A DNA stretch of 64,000 nt from Planctomycetota bacterium (lineage in GTDB: Bacteria; Planctomycetota; UBA1135; UBA2386), in the NCBI GenBank assembly GCA_025459175.1, contig JALORC010000041.1, forward strand, positions 44,325 through 108,324, written 5' to 3'. The notes under the pieces were generated by a model that saw nothing but the letters and a program-made list of their open reading frames with translations, did no database searches and was not told where the DNA came from. The number at the start of each line of letters is the position of its first letter. Position 1 is the first letter of the stretch. This document shows positions 43,738-54,080 of this stretch, in pieces. Both the position numbers and the translations under genes were made by a program.

Positions 43738-44448
43738 ATGTCCAAGCGGGAACAGGGCTTTACCCTTATCGAACTGATGATCGTGGTTGCGATCATCGCC
43801 ATCATCGCGTCCATCGCGATCCCAAATCTCCTCAGCGCGCGCCTGAACGCCAACGAGTCGGCGGCCGTCGCTACGCTGAAGAACATCGCCTCCGGCCAGG
43901 CGCAGTGCCAGGCCTCCGGCGTCATCGACGTCAACAGCAACGGCCAGGGCGAGTACGGCTTCTTCGGCGAGCTGTCGGGTCGCGTCGACGTGCGTGGCGC
44001 GTCCACGCAGTCGATCAGCCCGCCGGTCCTGTCGACGGCGTTCGGCAACATCGGCACCACGGCCACGACCCAGTCGCGCGTCTCGCGCTCGGGCTACGTC
44101 TTCCAGATGTACCTCCCGGACGCGACCGCCGCGGGTGTCGCGGAGCAGCCCACCGGTGGTGACCCGGCCGGCGCACTCCCGGTCGATCCCGGCCAGGCCG
44201 AGACCCTGTGGTGCTGCTACGCCTGGCCGCAGGCGTTCGGCAACAGCGGCAAGCGCACCTTCTTCGTGAACCAGAGCGGTGACGTGCTGGCCACGAACGG
44301 CGCGGCCGTGCAGTACAGCAACGCGGTCGGCGGCAACGTGCCGCTCTTCTCCGCCGCCTACTCGGGCGCTGCCTCCCCGTTCATGTCGGCCGCGGTCGCC
44401 GCGAACACGACGGGCATCGACGGCAACGTCTGGGTCGTCGTGCAGTGA
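43738..44448 (+). CDS. Type IV pilin / pseudopilin
   Basis: A 236-residue prepilin. The leader MSKREQG is cut before F8 and followed by the classic N-terminal helix (FTLIELMIVVAIIAIIASIA), with Glu at mature position 5. The C-terminal globular part is Ser/Ala/Gly-rich with two adjacent cysteines (LWCCYAW) and one earlier pair (AQCQASG), so a disulphide is possible. GGAG lies about nine bases before the ATG. The adjacent peptidase, ATPases and platform protein make this their probable substrate. It is the last gene before a strong terminator. Confidence 0.93.
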   Translation: MSKREQGFTLIELMIVVAIIAIIASIAIPNLLSARLNANESAAVATLKNIASGQAQCQASGVIDVNSNGQGEYGFFGELSGRVDVRGASTQSISPPVLSTAFGNIGTTATTQSRVSRSGYVFQMYLPDATAAGVAEQPTGGDPAGALPVDPGQAETLWCCYAWPQAFGNSGKRTFFVNQSGDVLATNGAAVQYSNAVGGNVPLFSAAYSGAASPFMSAAVAANTTGIDGNVWVVVQ

Positions 44449-44497
44449 TCCAGCCGCCGCGCTCCGAGCGCGGCCATCCAGCGGGCTGACCTGCTGA

Positions 44498-44535
44498 CGC
44501 CGAACGCCCTCTTCACGAGGGCGTTCGGCGTTTGT
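44498..44535 (+). terminator. Strong Rho-independent terminator after the pilin gene
   Basis: CGCCGAACGCCCTC (44498-44511) pairs perfectly with GAGGGCGTTCGGCG (44517-44530) around TTCAC and is followed by TTTGT. It closes the pilus transcript 50 bp after the stop codon. Confidence 0.88.
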
Positions 44536-44614
44536 GCGTCACCACTTCGCGGCCGCCATCGGCGGCCGTGCAGTCGCCTTCAATCCGGACCGCGCATCTG
44601 CCGATACCACCGGC

Positions 44615-45682
44615 ATGTCGGTCGAGCTGCAGCAGACGGTTCTCGAACCCCGCGCCGATGCCCTCGCCAGCCTGATGGCGCGTGGGGAACGGCCCGCGGT
44701 GCCTGTCGAAGAGGCGCGTGCGCTGGCGCCCTTGCTGGTCGCTCCCGAGACCGCGGTCGCCACAGCGCGACCGGCGCCGAACCGCTCGGGCAAACGCGTG
44801 CAGCGGCTGTCGGTCGTGATCCCGGCCCGCAACGAGGAACTCAACCTGCCGGCGCTGCTGGCCGAGCTCGAGCCGGTGCTCGCCGCCGCGGCGCTGCCGT
44901 TCCACGAGGTGATCGTCGTCGACGACGGCTCCAGCGACACGACGCCGCAGCTCGCGGCGGCGCGCGGGGCCCGGGTCGTGCAGCACGCCGAGAGCCTCGG
45001 CAACGGCGCCGCGGTCAAGCGCGGCATCCGCGAGGCGAAGGGCGATTGGATCCTGCTGCTCGACGGCGACGGCCAGCATCCGCCGCACGAACTGGCGGCG
45101 ATGCTGGCGCTGGCCGAGCGCTACGACATGGTGGTCGGCTCGCGCGGCGGGCGCGGTGGCAGCCTGCACCGCAACTTCGCCAACCAGGTCTACAACCGCC
45201 TCGCCAGCTACGTGTCGGGGCGCACCATCCCGGACCTCACCAGCGGCTTCCGGCTGATCCGCGCCGACGTCGTCAAGGACCTGGTCTGGCTGCTGCCCAA
45301 CACGTTCAGCTATCCGACCACGATCACGATGTCGATGCTGCGCGGCGGCTGGTCGGTCGGCTTCCACCCGTTCCAGGTGCGGGCGCGCAAGGGCAAGAGC
45401 CACGTGCGCCTGTTCGCCGACGGCAGCCGCTTCTTCCTGATCATCCTGCGCATCGCGACGATGTTCGCGCCACTGCGCGTGTTCCTGCCGGTGTCGATGG
45501 TTACCGCGGCACTCGGTGTCGCCTGGTATCTGCACACGTGGTGGACCGACGGCCGCCTCACCAACATGGCGGTGCTGCTGCTGACGCAGGCGGGGCTGCT
45601 GTTCGCACTCGGCCTGATCGCCGAGCAGATCGCGGCGCTGCGCTTCCAGAACCTGTCGCGCGATCACGGGAAGGGCCAGTGA
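44615..45682 (+). CDS. GT2 family glycosyltransferase (polyprenyl-phosphate type)
   Basis: A 355-residue protein. The GT-A fold starts at about residue 65 with LSVVIPARNEELNLPALL. EVIVVDDGSSDTTPQ and the DGDGQHPP metal-binding Asp motif follow, then DLTSGFRLIRADVV. Two C-terminal membrane segments end the protein. This is the layout of dolichol/undecaprenyl-phosphate sugar transferases (DPM1/ArnC-like), which load a lipid carrier with one sugar. The ATG at 44615 is chosen because the earlier GTG lies in the terminator's T-run. The end overlaps the next gene by GTGA. The product would be the donor for the GT-C enzyme two genes on. Confidence 0.88.
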   Translation: MSVELQQTVLEPRADALASLMARGERPAVPVEEARALAPLLVAPETAVATARPAPNRSGKRVQRLSVVIPARNEELNLPALLAELEPVLAAAALPFHEVIVVDDGSSDTTPQLAAARGARVVQHAESLGNGAAVKRGIREAKGDWILLLDGDGQHPPHELAAMLALAERYDMVVGSRGGRGGSLHRNFANQVYNRLASYVSGRTIPDLTSGFRLIRADVVKDLVWLLPNTFSYPTTITMSMLRGGWSVGFHPFQVRARKGKSHVRLFADGSRFFLIILRIATMFAPLRVFLPVSMVTAALGVAWYLHTWWTDGRLTNMAVLLLTQAGLLFALGLIAEQIAALRFQNLSRDHGKGQ

Positions 45683-46815
45683 GCCGGCGGGTGCTGCTCG
45701 CCGGGGTCTGGGACGAAGGGCCCGGGTATCCGCGCACGACATCCCTGCGCATGGGACTGCAGGCGGCGGGCTTCGAGGTTCGCGAGTGCCGGCGGCCCGG
45801 CCTCGGGGTGCGGAAGCAGACGTTGTTGCGGGCACCGTGGCGCTGGCCGGGCGTGGCCTGGCAGCAGCGGCGACAGCTGCAAGATCTGTTGGGCGAGCTG
45901 CGCGCCGAGGTGACGGCGTCGCGGCCCGAGTGCGTCGTCGTGCCGTACCCGGGCCACCGCGTCATCGGGGCAATCGCGCGTGCGGTGCAGGTGCCGGTCG
46001 TGCTGGACCTGTTCCTGTCGGCCTACGACACCGTGGTCGAAGACCGGCGGCTGGTGTTGCCGGGTTCGCTGGGGGCGTGGTGGCTGCAGCACCTGGACAC
46101 CGCGGCCTGCCGCGCCGCCGATGCGGTGTTGCTCGACACCCCCGCGAACGCGGCCTACGTCGCCGCGTTGACCGGCCTGCCGCCGGAGCGCTTCACGTGG
46201 CTGCCGGTGCACGATCCGTACGCACCAGCGGCGGTGCCGCCGTGGTCGGCAGCCGGCGACCGTCTGCGACTGCTGTTCTTCGGCACCGGCGTGCCGCTGC
46301 ACGGTCTCGACACGTTGGTCGAGGCGGTGGCGCGGGTGCCGCGGGTGCAGTTGACGCTGATCGGCGGCAGTCCGGCGCACCGGGCGCTGGCCGCGGCGCG
46401 GCTCGGGGCGCGGCTCGAACTGCTGCCGGCGTTCGTCGAGCGCGCGGCTCTGCACGAACAACTGGCGCGCTGCCAGCTGGTTGCCGGTGTGTTCGGCGAC
46501 AGCGGCAAGGCGCAGCGGGTGGTGCCGTTCAAGCTGGTGCACGCGCTGGCGGCGGGGCGGCCGGTGCTCACCGCCGACACCCCGGCCGTGGGCCAGTGGC
46601 TCGATGGCAGCGGCGCGGTGTTCGTGGCACCGGCCGGCGACGCGGCGGCGTTGGCCGACGAACTCGAACGCCTCGCCGGCGACCCCGACCGGCTGCAGGC
46701 GGCGGCGGCGCTGGCGCGACCGACCTACGAACGCCACTTCGGCACCGCGCAGCTGGCGGTGCGGTGGCAGCGGCTGGTGCAGGCACTGCAGCGGGGCGGC
46801 GAGGTGGCGGCATGA
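45679..46815 (+). CDS. GT4-like glycosyltransferase
   Basis: A 378-residue cytoplasmic enzyme with a two-domain GT-B look. The N-terminal half opens RRVLLAGVWDEGPGYPRT and contains VPYPGHRVIGAIARAVQVPVVLDLF. The C-terminal nucleotide-sugar half has RLLFFGTGVPLHGLDTLVEA, LTLIGGS and VPFKLVHALAAGRPVLTADT. The Glu of the usual EX7E motif is not obvious. The GTG start is set by the four-base overlap with the GT2 gene, and its end overlaps the next start by ATGA. Sugar and acceptor are unknown. Confidence 0.83.
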   Translation: MSRRVLLAGVWDEGPGYPRTTSLRMGLQAAGFEVRECRRPGLGVRKQTLLRAPWRWPGVAWQQRRQLQDLLGELRAEVTASRPECVVVPYPGHRVIGAIARAVQVPVVLDLFLSAYDTVVEDRRLVLPGSLGAWWLQHLDTAACRAADAVLLDTPANAAYVAALTGLPPERFTWLPVHDPYAPAAVPPWSAAGDRLRLLFFGTGVPLHGLDTLVEAVARVPRVQLTLIGGSPAHRALAAARLGARLELLPAFVERAALHEQLARCQLVAGVFGDSGKAQRVVPFKLVHALAAGRPVLTADTPAVGQWLDGSGAVFVAPAGDAAALADELERLAGDPDRLQAAAALARPTYERHFGTAQLAVRWQRLVQALQRGGEVAA

Positions 46816-48683
46816 TCGAACGCGCGCGGATCCGGCGTCTGGTGGCCAAGGTCGCCATGTTGGTGGCGCTGTGCGCCCTGGTCGCGTATTCGACGGCGTT
46901 GGCCGGGGAATACGTCTTCGACGACTACCACTCGATCGTCGGCAACCCGGCGCTGCACGACCTCGGCAACCTCGGTCGCTATTGGACCGATCCCGGCGCG
47001 TTCAGCGGCACGGTGGCTCGCATGTACCGGCCGGCGCTGCTGAGCAGCTTCGCGCTGAACTGGGCCCTCAGCCCCGAACCCTGGTCGCTGCGCGCCGGCA
47101 ACGTGCTGCTGCACGCGACGGTCGCGGTGCTGCTGTTCACCTGGCTGTGGCGGCTGTCGCGGCGGCTCTGGGCCGCGGGCTTCCTCGCCGCCTGCTTCGC
47201 CGTGCATCCGCTGGCGTCCGAGGCGGTCAATCTGACCTCGGCGCGCAGCGAAGTGCTGGCCGCGGTCGGCATCCTGGTGGCGCTGTTGGCGCACCTCGGC
47301 TGGCAACGCGGTGGCAGCGGCCTGCGCGCCGTGACCGGCATGGTGTTCGGCACCGTGCTGGCCTGCGGCAGCAAGGAGACCGGCGCGGTGTTGCCCGTGG
47401 TGTGCTGCGCGCAGGCGCTGTGGCTGCGGCACGGCGGGCTCGCGGTCGGCGGCTGGCGCCGGCTGTGGACCGGGCTCCTGCCGGTGATCGCGGTGGTGCT
47501 GACCTACCTGGTGGCGCGCAAGCTGCTGCTCGGTCAGGCCACCGTGGCGCTGCTCGATCGCTCCGGCGAGGACCCGCTGGCCGGGCACAGCCGTTCGCTG
47601 ACGACGCAGTTGGCGACCATGGGCACGCTGCTGCCCGGCGCACTGCTGAAGATGCTGGCGCCGTTCCGGTTGTCGTTCGATCCGGAGGTGCACTACCGCA
47701 GCTCGTTCGCCGAGCCGGCGGTGCTGGGCGGCTGGGCGGTCATGCTGTCGCTGACGGTGTGGTGGTGCCGTCGCGGTCCGGCCGCGCGGCTGCGCCGCCT
47801 CGGCCTGGCGCTGGCGTGGTTGGTCGCGCTGCCGTGGATCGTGGTGCCGCTGAACATGCCGATGGCGGAGCATCGCCTGTACGGGCCGATGCTCGGCGGG
47901 GCGGCGGTCGGCACAGCGGCGATCGTACGGCTGCACCTGCTGCTGCGCCGCCACCTGCGGCGGCCGGCGGTGGTGCAGTGCCTCGGTGCGGCGCTGCTGG
48001 TGGGGTTCGCCTGGCTCGCGGCCGACCGTTCACTGCTCTACCGCGACGAACGCGATCTCTGGCGCCTCGAGCTGGCGCGGCACCAGGGCTCGTTCCGATC
48101 CTGGTGGGGGCTCGGCACCGCCGCCGCGCGGCGCGGCGACAACCAGGGCGCCGTCGCGGCGCTGGCGCGGGCGCACGAGTTGAATCCCGACTACGCCGAC
48201 ACGCTGCGCTGCTACGCCGAGGCGCTGCTGCGCCTTCCGGACGTCGAGGCGGACCCCGAGCGCGCGCTCGTGGTCACCGCGCAGGCGCGCACGCTTTCAC
48301 CTGCGGATCCGTGGGTGCGCACGCTGGTCGCCCACGCGCATCTGCAGGCCGGCCGATTGCGCGGTGGGGACGAACACTTCGTGGCGGCCGAGGACGCGGC
48401 GCTGTCGTGCCTGTCGATCGCGCCGCCCAAGGGCTACGTGTACCGACTGGCGGCCACCGCGCGGCGCGGGCGCGGCGACCTCGAGGGCGCGCTGGCTCAT
48501 CTCGATGCCGCGATCGCGCGCGGCCTCGGCATCACCGGCGTGCGGGTCGATCGGGTGCAGGTGCTGCGACAACTGGGCCGGCATGACGAGGCGCGGCGCG
48601 AGCTGATGCTGGCGCAGCAGCAGGAGCCGATGCACCCGGAGCTGGTGGCGCTGATGCAGCAAGCGGCCACACCCGGTCGCTGA
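46812..48683 (+). CDS. TMTC-like GT-C glycosyltransferase with TPR repeats
   Basis: A 623-residue protein. After the first membrane helix comes YVFDDYHSIVGNP with the acidic pair D37-D38 in a periplasmic loop, the hallmark of GT-C enzymes. MYRPALLSS and ASEAVNLTSARSEVL are typical of the TMTC/DUF1736 protein O-mannosyltransferase-like group. About ten membrane helices span residues 10-410. The C-terminal 200 residues are TPRs (SWWGLGTAAARRGDNQGAVA, GDLEGALAHLDAAIA), which could hold the protein acceptor. It overlaps the GT4 gene by ATGA. With the GT2 enzyme making a lipid-linked sugar, the three genes look like a protein-glycosylation unit. Confidence 0.8.
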   Translation: MIERARIRRLVAKVAMLVALCALVAYSTALAGEYVFDDYHSIVGNPALHDLGNLGRYWTDPGAFSGTVARMYRPALLSSFALNWALSPEPWSLRAGNVLLHATVAVLLFTWLWRLSRRLWAAGFLAACFAVHPLASEAVNLTSARSEVLAAVGILVALLAHLGWQRGGSGLRAVTGMVFGTVLACGSKETGAVLPVVCCAQALWLRHGGLAVGGWRRLWTGLLPVIAVVLTYLVARKLLLGQATVALLDRSGEDPLAGHSRSLTTQLATMGTLLPGALLKMLAPFRLSFDPEVHYRSSFAEPAVLGGWAVMLSLTVWWCRRGPAARLRRLGLALAWLVALPWIVVPLNMPMAEHRLYGPMLGGAAVGTAAIVRLHLLLRRHLRRPAVVQCLGAALLVGFAWLAADRSLLYRDERDLWRLELARHQGSFRSWWGLGTAAARRGDNQGAVAALARAHELNPDYADTLRCYAEALLRLPDVEADPERALVVTAQARTLSPADPWVRTLVAHAHLQAGRLRGGDEHFVAAEDAALSCLSIAPPKGYVYRLAATARRGRGDLEGALAHLDAAIARGLGITGVRVDRVQVLRQLGRHDEARRELMLAQQQEPMHPELVALMQQAATPGR

Positions 48684-48707
48684 GCGCGGCGTGGCCCCAA
48701 GCGCGGA

Positions 48708-49457
48708 TCAGCCGAACAGCGCCTTGCTGTTCGCGAACGTCAGCGCCGCTGTGGCGTCGAGCTCCATGCCGCGCACGTGCGCCAGCATCGCCAGCGTGTC
48801 GAGCACGTAGGCCGGTTCGTTGCGTTGGCCGCGGCGGCGCTGCGGCGGCAGGAACGGCGCGTCGGTCTCGACGACGATGCGATCGGCCGGTGCGAACGCG
48901 GCGGCGGCGCGCAGCGCGTCGTTCTTCGGATACGTGAGCGGCCCCGCGAACGACAGCGACAGGCCGAGGTCGAGCGACTGCCGCGCTTCGTCGATGCCGC
49001 CGGCGAAGCAGTGCATGACGCCGCGCACCGGTGCTTCGTCCCGCAGCACCGCGAACAGCGGCGCGAATGCATCGCGGCAGTGGAAGATCACCGGCAGGTC
49101 GAGTTCGCGCGCCAGCTGCAGGTGCATGCGCAGCGAGTGCTGCTGCTGGTCGAGCGGGGTGCGGTCGCGGAACGTGTCGAGCCCGGTCTCGCCGATCGCG
49201 GCGCAGCCGGGCGAACGTGCGAGCTCGACCAGCGCGGGCCATTCGTCGGCGAAGCGGCTGCTGTCGTTGGGGTGCAACCCGGCGCTCCAGCGCACGCCCG
49301 GCAGTCGGCTCAGCTCGCGGGCGGCGCGGCTGGTGGCGGCGTCGATGCCGACCACCAGCATGCCGGTGACGCCGGCGGCCACGGCACGGGCGTGCTCCTC
49401 GTCCGGGGCGACCTTGCCATCGAGGCCGAGGTGGCAATGGGTGTCGTAGACGTGCAT
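48708..49457 (-). CDS. tatD: TatD family metal-dependent hydrolase
   Basis: A 249-residue TIM-barrel deoxyribonuclease family protein. Metal ligands are seen in the expected order: DTHCHLG near the start, AIGETGLD, FHCRDA, GVMHCFAGG and VETDAPFLPP. The family acts on 3' ends of DNA and RNA in repair and quality control. The gene is convergent with the TMTC-like gene and divergent from the sigma factor gene, with 97 bp between the two starts. Confidence 0.93.
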   Translation of the reverse strand: MHVYDTHCHLGLDGKVAPDEEHARAVAAGVTGMLVVGIDAATSRAARELSRLPGVRWSAGLHPNDSSRFADEWPALVELARSPGCAAIGETGLDTFRDRTPLDQQQHSLRMHLQLARELDLPVIFHCRDAFAPLFAVLRDEAPVRGVMHCFAGGIDEARQSLDLGLSLSFAGPLTYPKNDALRAAAAFAPADRIVVETDAPFLPPQRRRGQRNEPAYVLDTLAMLAHVRGMELDATAALTFANSKALFG

Positions 49458-49554
49458 GCGAGCGCGCAGGCTAGCCGGGCGGCAGGCCCCGTGGACGTGG
49501 AAATCGAGCCGCCGGCGTGATGTGCGCCGGCCGCCGGCGAATCATGCGGTGCCG

Positions 49555-50040
49555 ATGCCGCTGCCCCCGTTCGACGACCTGCTGGCGCAACACGCCGGGC
49601 TGATCCACAAGATCGCCTGGGCCTACTGCCGCGACGCCGCGCTGCGCGCCGACGTGGTGCAGGAGATCACCGTGCAGGTCTGGCGCGCCTGTCCGCGCTA
49701 CGACGGGCGTTGCCAGCCGCTGACCTGGCTCTATCGCATCGCGCTGAACGTCGCGATCACGTGCCATCGCCGCGAGGAACGCCATCGCCAGCGGCTGCAG
49801 CCGCTGCTCGCCGACCCGGTCGGCGCCGAGGTGACGGTCGAGCACGACGACGCGCTGCGTCAGCTGCGGGCCGCGATCGACGGCCTCTCGCCGCTCGATC
49901 GGGCGCTGGTGCTGCTGCATCTCGAAGGCCGCGACCACGCCACCGCGGCCGAAGTGCTGGGCCTGTCGGTGTCGAACGTCGGCACCCGCCTGCACCGCAT
50001 CAAGGACCGACTGCGCGCGGTGATCACCGCGCCCGACTGA
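49555..50040 (+). CDS. ECF-type RNA polymerase sigma factor
   Basis: A 161-residue sigma factor with only regions 2 and 4. Region 2 includes DVVQEITVQVWRACPRYDG and LTWLYRIALNVAI. Region 4 includes LSPLDRALVLLHLEGRDHATAAEVLGLSVSNVGTRLHRIKDRLR as a helix-turn-helix. ATG 49555 is used, and a GTG two codons earlier is possible. The next gene, 13 bp downstream, encodes a membrane protein that may restrain it. Confidence 0.9.
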   Translation: MPLPPFDDLLAQHAGLIHKIAWAYCRDAALRADVVQEITVQVWRACPRYDGRCQPLTWLYRIALNVAITCHRREERHRQRLQPLLADPVGAEVTVEHDDALRQLRAAIDGLSPLDRALVLLHLEGRDHATAAEVLGLSVSNVGTRLHRIKDRLRAVITAPD

Positions 50041-50053
50041 CCCGAGCAGAACC

Positions 50054-50749
50054 ATGCAACTCGACGACCTGCAACGAATCTGGGCCAGCCGCGGCGCTGC
50101 GTTCGGCGGTGGCGCGCCGCCGGCCGCGCCTGGGACTCGCCGGTTGCCGCGCCCGCGCCCGGTCCGGTTCGGATACGTGCTGCGCAGCAGCTGCGAAGCC
50201 GCGCTGCTGGTCGCCGGCGCGGTGATGCTGTGGCCGGTGCTGATGGCCCATCGGCACGAACTCCGCTACCTGGGCGCGGGCGGGGCGGCACTGGTCTGGC
50301 TGGTCGGGCTGGCCCTGTGGTTGGTCCGGCTCGCCGCGCAGGCCGCCGCGATCGACTTCGGCGCCACCATCCTCGTGGTGCAGCGGCAGCTCGGCGCGCT
50401 GCGGTTGCGCGAGTGTCACGGCGTGCAGTGGGCGCTGCTCGGCGGGGTGGTGGTGTGGTTGCCGCTGCCGCTGCTGCTGCTCGAGGCCGCCACCGGCGCG
50501 CCGCTGCTGGCGGCCATCGACGGGGCCTGGCTCGCCGCCAACCTGCTGTTAGGGCTGGTGCTGCTGGGGCTCGGTCGGCGGTGGGCAAGTCGGCGCCTGC
50601 CGGCGGTGGGATCGGGGCCGGTCGTGTCCGCACTCGTCGACGCCTTGGGCGATCGTTCGTTGCGACGGGCGCAGCAGCAGCTGGACGAGCTGGCGGCGTT
50701 CGCGGCGGAGGCTCCGGCGGTGCCACCTGCCGACCCCGGCTCGCAATAG
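50054..50749 (+). CDS. Membrane protein, possible partner of the ECF sigma factor
   Basis: A 231-residue protein. The cytoplasmic N-terminus MQLDDLQRIWASRG resembles short proteins that follow ECF sigma genes in many genomes. Four hydrophobic segments are visible (about residues 49-66, 76-98, 128-146 and 150-170). A C-terminal Ala/Gln-rich helix follows. There is no zinc-binding anti-sigma motif (HxxxCxxC). The anti-sigma role is inferred from position only. Confidence 0.7.
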   Translation: MQLDDLQRIWASRGAAFGGGAPPAAPGTRRLPRPRPVRFGYVLRSSCEAALLVAGAVMLWPVLMAHRHELRYLGAGGAALVWLVGLALWLVRLAAQAAAIDFGATILVVQRQLGALRLRECHGVQWALLGGVVVWLPLPLLLLEAATGAPLLAAIDGAWLAANLLLGLVLLGLGRRWASRRLPAVGSGPVVSALVDALGDRSLRRAQQQLDELAAFAAEAPAVPPADPGSQ

Positions 50750-50802
50750 TCCGCCGCCGATCCAGTAACCTGTGCCTGGTCCTCACCGACCCCCCCCAAC
50801 CC

Positions 50803-51675
50803 ATGCACCCGACCGCCACCATCCTGTTGTCCGTCACCGTCGCCACGGCTGCCGCGATCGGCACCAACTTCGTGTTGCGTCCGAGTGACCCGCCGGTCGA
50901 TCCGGCGGCGATCGATCTGCGACGCACCATCGACGAACTGCGCGCCGAGCAGCGCGCGTTGCAGCAGCGACTCGCAGCGCTGGCGAGTGGCCCGCAGGCC
51001 GCCACGGCGTCGCTGCCGGTGCCCGAACGCACCGCCGTGCCGCAGCTCGACGCGGCGCAGATCGCGGCCGCGGTCGAGGCCTACCTGCAGCAGCGCAGCG
51101 GTGGGGCAGCGACGGCGGCCAACGCGAGTGCGAACGCGGCCGCGTTCGACTTCGACAGCGACTTCGCCAAGCTGGTCGGCACCAGCTACTGGGAGGACCC
51201 GACCGGCTGGAAGAAGGCGTTCGCCGCCGGCCGCATGGACGACGTGGTCAAGCAGTTCGAGGCGCTCGCGAAGCAGTCGCCGAACGACCCGGCCGTGCAG
51301 ATGAACCTCGCCAATGCCTACCTCGCGCATCTGCAGCTGGACCAGAGCAAGTGGCAGCTGTCGATGAAGGCCGACACCGTGTTCGACAAGGTGCTGGACC
51401 TCGACGAGCGGCACTGGGAGGCGCGCTTCAGCAAGGCGATGAGCTACACGTTCTGGCCCGACTTCCTCGGCAAGAAGAAGGACGCCATCGGTCACTTCGA
51501 GACGCTGGTCGCGCAGCAGGAGTCGATGCCGGTCGAGGCGAGCCACGCGCAGACCTACCTGTATCTCGGCAACCTGCTCGAGGCGCGCGACCCGCAGAAG
51601 GCGCGCGAGATGTGGGCGAAGGGCGCGCGGCGCCACCCGGACAACCAGGAGCTCCTGAAGAAGGCCGGCAACTGA
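50803..51675 (+). CDS. Membrane-anchored TPR protein
   Basis: A 290-residue protein. The N-terminal hydrophobic segment (residues 5-26) is a signal anchor. A coiled coil follows (IDELRAEQRALQQRLAALA), then an Ala-rich linker and TPR-like helices (MDDVVKQFEALAKQSPNDPAVQMNLANAYL; ARDPQKAREMWAKGARRHPDNQELLKK). Possibly a periplasmic scaffold. The mRNA start may be set by TAACCT at about 50766, just upstream of the poly-C stretch before the ATG. No close family name is assigned. Confidence 0.8.
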   Translation: MHPTATILLSVTVATAAAIGTNFVLRPSDPPVDPAAIDLRRTIDELRAEQRALQQRLAALASGPQAATASLPVPERTAVPQLDAAQIAAAVEAYLQQRSGGAATAANASANAAAFDFDSDFAKLVGTSYWEDPTGWKKAFAAGRMDDVVKQFEALAKQSPNDPAVQMNLANAYLAHLQLDQSKWQLSMKADTVFDKVLDLDERHWEARFSKAMSYTFWPDFLGKKKDAIGHFETLVAQQESMPVEASHAQTYLYLGNLLEARDPQKAREMWAKGARRHPDNQELLKKAGN

Positions 51676-51739
51676 CCGGCGCGCGCGGCCTCTTCCCGGT
51701 AGACGGCGCAGCGGGGCCGGTGGCGGCGGGCGAGCCGGC

Positions 51740-52674
51740 TCAGCCCTTGGTCTTCTTGCTCGCGCTCGCCTTGGTCTTGCCGGCGCTGGCCTTCGCCTTC
51801 GTCGGTGCCGCCTTCGCTGTCTTGGGCTTCGGTGCCGCTGCGGCCTTGGTGGCCGGTTTGGTGCCGGCGGCCCGCGGCGCCGGCGTGTCGCCAGCGGCGA
51901 CCTGGCGCGACGGCTTCTTGGTGGCCGCAGCCTTGTCGGCAGGCGCCGGGGCCGGCGCGGTGGCGGACTCGGTCCGCGGGGTCGCTGCCGGCGCGGGTGT
52001 GGGCGCGGCCGGACGAGCGACCGGCAACACGACGCTGCGCGCGTGGCGCGCGACGAACTGCTGCGCTTCCGGCCGGCTGAGTTCGGCCGCTGCTGCGAGG
52101 GTCTGGTCGAGCGCGGCCTGCAGCACCGGATCCGGGTCGGCGATCACCACCTCCGCCAGCTCGACGAAGCGAGGGAATGCCTCCGCCTCCGCCTGCACCG
52201 CCGGCAGCGCGGCTCGCAGCGCGGCCCGTTTGAGTCCACCGTGCGCGCCGCCGACGTAGCGCTTGAGGTCGCGCCACAGCTTCTTGTGCTTGTGCACCAG
52301 GGCGCCGAGCACGTCGCGCGCCAGCGTGGCGAGCACCGGGTCGGCGGCTTCGTCGCCGAGGAAGCCCTCGAGCAGCGGCAGGTCGTGTGGTTCGAGCAGT
52401 GCGGAACGGGCGGCGAGCAGCTGCGCCCCGACCGCGCGCAGTTCGTGGATCTTGCTGCTCCACAGCGTGCGCACGAACGCGGTCATCTGCGCGCGCCCCA
52501 TCTGCGGATGGGCTGCCACCAGATCGGCGGCGGCGGCGGCGATGTCCGGGTCGGCGGCGCCGAGGAACACCAGCGCGGTGCCGTGCCGCTGCCGCAGCGC
52601 CTCGGCGGTGGCCGGAGAAGCCTTCGCTTGCAGTCGCTGTCGCAGCAGCGACTGTTCGCGTGCGAAGTTCATGC

Positions 52675-52678
<4 letters not shown>
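51740..52678 (-). CDS. AlkD-like HEAT-repeat protein with a histone-like tail
   Basis: 312 residues. The first 210 are helical repeats as in the DNA alkylation repair/AlkD family (HPQMGRAQMTAFVRTLWSSKIHELRAVG; HDLPLLEGFLGDEAADPVLATLARDVLG; WRDLKRYVGGAHGGLKRAAL). AlkD is a HEAT-fold glycosylase for alkylated bases. Whether the catalytic Asp/Trp set is kept cannot be decided by eye. The last 100 residues are almost only Ala, Lys, Pro, Thr and Ser (ATKKPSRQVAAGDTPAP, KAKASAGKTKASASKKTK), like histone H1 tails. Its start shares ATGA with the end of the cystathionine beta-synthase gene, so the pair is co-translated. Confidence 0.8.
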
Positions 52679-54036
<1,358 letters not shown>

Positions 54037-54080
54037 GAGCGAAGGCGGGCCATCTAAGCAGGCCGACACCGGGAAGGGAA

